14,691 nucleotides of DNA from an uncultured Collinsella sp. (GTDB lineage: Bacteria; Actinomycetota; Coriobacteriia; Coriobacteriales; Coriobacteriaceae), in NCBI GenBank assembly GCA_902494035.1, contig CABURV010000043.1:1-14691 (forward strand). The letters run 5' to 3'. A model generated the notes under the pieces. It was not told the origin of the DNA and did not search any database. It worked only from the letters and a program-made list of their open reading frames with translations. Positions 13,594-14,691 of the stretch are shown here, piece by piece. Each line of letters begins with the position of its first letter. Within the stretch, counting starts at the first letter, position 1. A program made the translations under genes and the position numbers.

Positions 13594-14691
13594 CTAGGCC
13601 TGGGCGGCAGCAGAGCTGGGGCCCTGGACCTTTGCCCACGTCTTGAGCGACAGCGTATCGATCTCGATAAAGCCGGCGCTGGCCTTCTCGTCAAACGTGG
13701 TGTCGCGGTCGTAGGTAGCCAGACCGTAGTCGTAGAGGCTGAAGGGGCTCTTGCGGCCGACGACATGGCAGTTGCCCTTAAAGAACTTCAGACGGACAGT
13801 GCCGGTCACGAACTTCTGGGTATCGGCCATAAAGGCATCGAGCGCGTTTTTGAGCGGGCTGTACCACTGGCCGTTGTACACGGCGGTGGCCCAATCCTGC
13901 TCGAGCTTGATCTTGGTCTTGAGCAGGTCGCCCTCGACGCAGATGTCCTCGAGCGCCTTGTGGGCGGTGATGAGCGTCAGGGCGCCGGGAACCTCGTAGC
14001 ACTCGCGGCTCTTAAGACCCACCAGGCGATCCTCGACCAGATCGAGACGGCCAAAGCCATTGTCGCCGGAGATCTTGTTGAGGGCGATGACGATCTCGGA
14101 GAGCTTCATCTTCTTGCCGTCGACGGCGACGGGCTTGCCGGCCTCAAACTCGATCTCGGTATAGGTCGGGGTGTCGGGCGTGTCCTCGGGGTTCTTGGTC
14201 ATAACCCAAGCGTCATCGAGCGGCTCATTCCAAGGGTCCTCCAGGTGACCGCACTCGATGGCGCGACCCCACAGGTTGTCGTCGATGGAATAGGGGTTAT
14301 CGTTGGCACCCTCGGGAACCGGCACGTTGTGGGCGTGGGCATAGGCGACCTCGTCGGGACGGCACTTCAGGTCCCACTCGCGAACCGGGGCGATAACTTT
14401 GAGCTCGGGGTCGAGGGCCTTGACGGCAGCCTCGAAGCGGACCTGGTCGTTACCCTTGCCGGTGCAGCCGTGGGCGACGTAGGTCGCGCCAAACTCGTGA
14501 GCGACCTCGACAAGCTTCTTGGCGAGCAGCGGGCGGGAAAGAGCGGAGAGCAGCGGGTACTTGTTCTCGTACATGGAGTTTGCGGCGATGGCCTTGGTCA
14601 GGAACTCATCGGAGAACTCGTCGCGCAGGTCGAGCACCTGGCAATCGAGAACGCCCAGGTCGAGCGCCTTCTGCTTCTTGGCATCCAGGCC
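13594..14691 (-). CDS. argG: Argininosuccinate synthase (partial, N-terminus beyond the window)
   Basis: The reading frame is open to the right edge and gives the last 365 residues; full-length enzymes have about 400, so roughly the first 35-40 are missing, including the ATP-loop AYSGGLDTS of which only the sequence after it is seen. It joins citrulline and aspartate using ATP to form argininosuccinate, the substrate of argH. Conserved blocks visible are SMYENKYPLLSALSRPLLA, then HGCTGKGNDQVRFE (nucleotide and citrulline/aspartate site), SIDDNLWGR and the SGDNGFGRLD stretch. The stop is followed by about 230 bases before the next ORF. Frame and conservation show no damage in the visible part. 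Confidence 0.96.
   Translation of the reverse strand, partial: GLDAKKQKALDLGVLDCQVLDLRDEFSDEFLTKAIAANSMYENKYPLLSALSRPLLAKKLVEVAHEFGATYVAHGCTGKGNDQVRFEAAVKALDPELKVIAPVREWDLKCRPDEVAYAHAHNVPVPEGANDNPYSIDDNLWGRAIECGHLEDPWNEPLDDAWVMTKNPEDTPDTPTYTEIEFEAGKPVAVDGKKMKLSEIVIALNKISGDNGFGRLDLVEDRLVGLKSRECYEVPGALTLITAHKALEDICVEGDLLKTKIKLEQDWATAVYNGQWYSPLKNALDAFMADTQKFVTGTVRLKFFKGNCHVVGRKSPFSLYDYGLATYDRDTTFDEKASAGFIEIDTLSLKTWAKVQGPSSAAAQA

Overview
The window looks like chromosomal core sequence from a GC-rich, anaerobic Gram-positive bacterium. The gene families, the frequent GTG/TTG starts, strong GGAGG-type ribosome binding sites and the short four-domain ribosomal protein S1 fit a Coriobacteriia member, most likely Collinsella or a close relative. 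That assignment is inference from memory of the lineage; no taxonomic marker was compared. There is no phage, plasmid, CRISPR or transposase gene. I did not find a new multi-gene system.

Layout, left to right. (1) Bases 51-3980, all on the minus strand: metY (O-acetylhomoserine sulfhydrylase), then an MFS transporter, then xpt (xanthine salvage), then a short GGQ release-factor-like protein. Intrinsic terminators follow metY and xpt, each only 20-30 bases before the next gene's ribosome binding site. (2) Bases 4210-5363: a plus-strand C_GCAxxG_C_C redox protein converges on a minus-strand YigZ/IMPACT protein across a strong shared hairpin. (3) Bases 5364-6402: a gene-poor kilobase holding the RNase P RNA gene (rnpB, minus strand), a pair of 24-base direct repeats, a large inverted repeat and a possible structured RNA. 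(4) Bases 6403-9959: rpsA (minus, TTG start, ribosome binding site in a hairpin), a divergent HAD hydrolase, and a CyuA-like L-cysteine desulfidase whose stop codon overlaps that of the HAD gene. (5) Bases 10232-11255: rpiB (plus) and ndk (minus) converge, each with its own clear terminator. (6) Bases 11643-14691: argH, a previously easy-to-miss 56-codon ORF, and the 3' nine-tenths of argG, all on the minus strand.

Functional themes: arginine synthesis (argG-argH convert citrulline plus aspartate to arginine), sulfur metabolism (metY fixes sulfide into homocysteine; the CyuA-like enzyme releases sulfide from cysteine; the C_GCAxxG protein is a Cys-rich redox candidate next to metY), nucleotide supply (xpt, ndk, rpiB feeding the pentose phosphate pool) and translation (rpsA, rnpB, GGQ protein).

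The observations most worth following are the hairpin over the rpsA ribosome binding site, the terminator-then-gene arrangement with no promoter space, the 5454-5699 repeat cluster downstream of rnpB, the 6172-6293 structured region, and the unrecognised 56-aa ORF between argG and argH.
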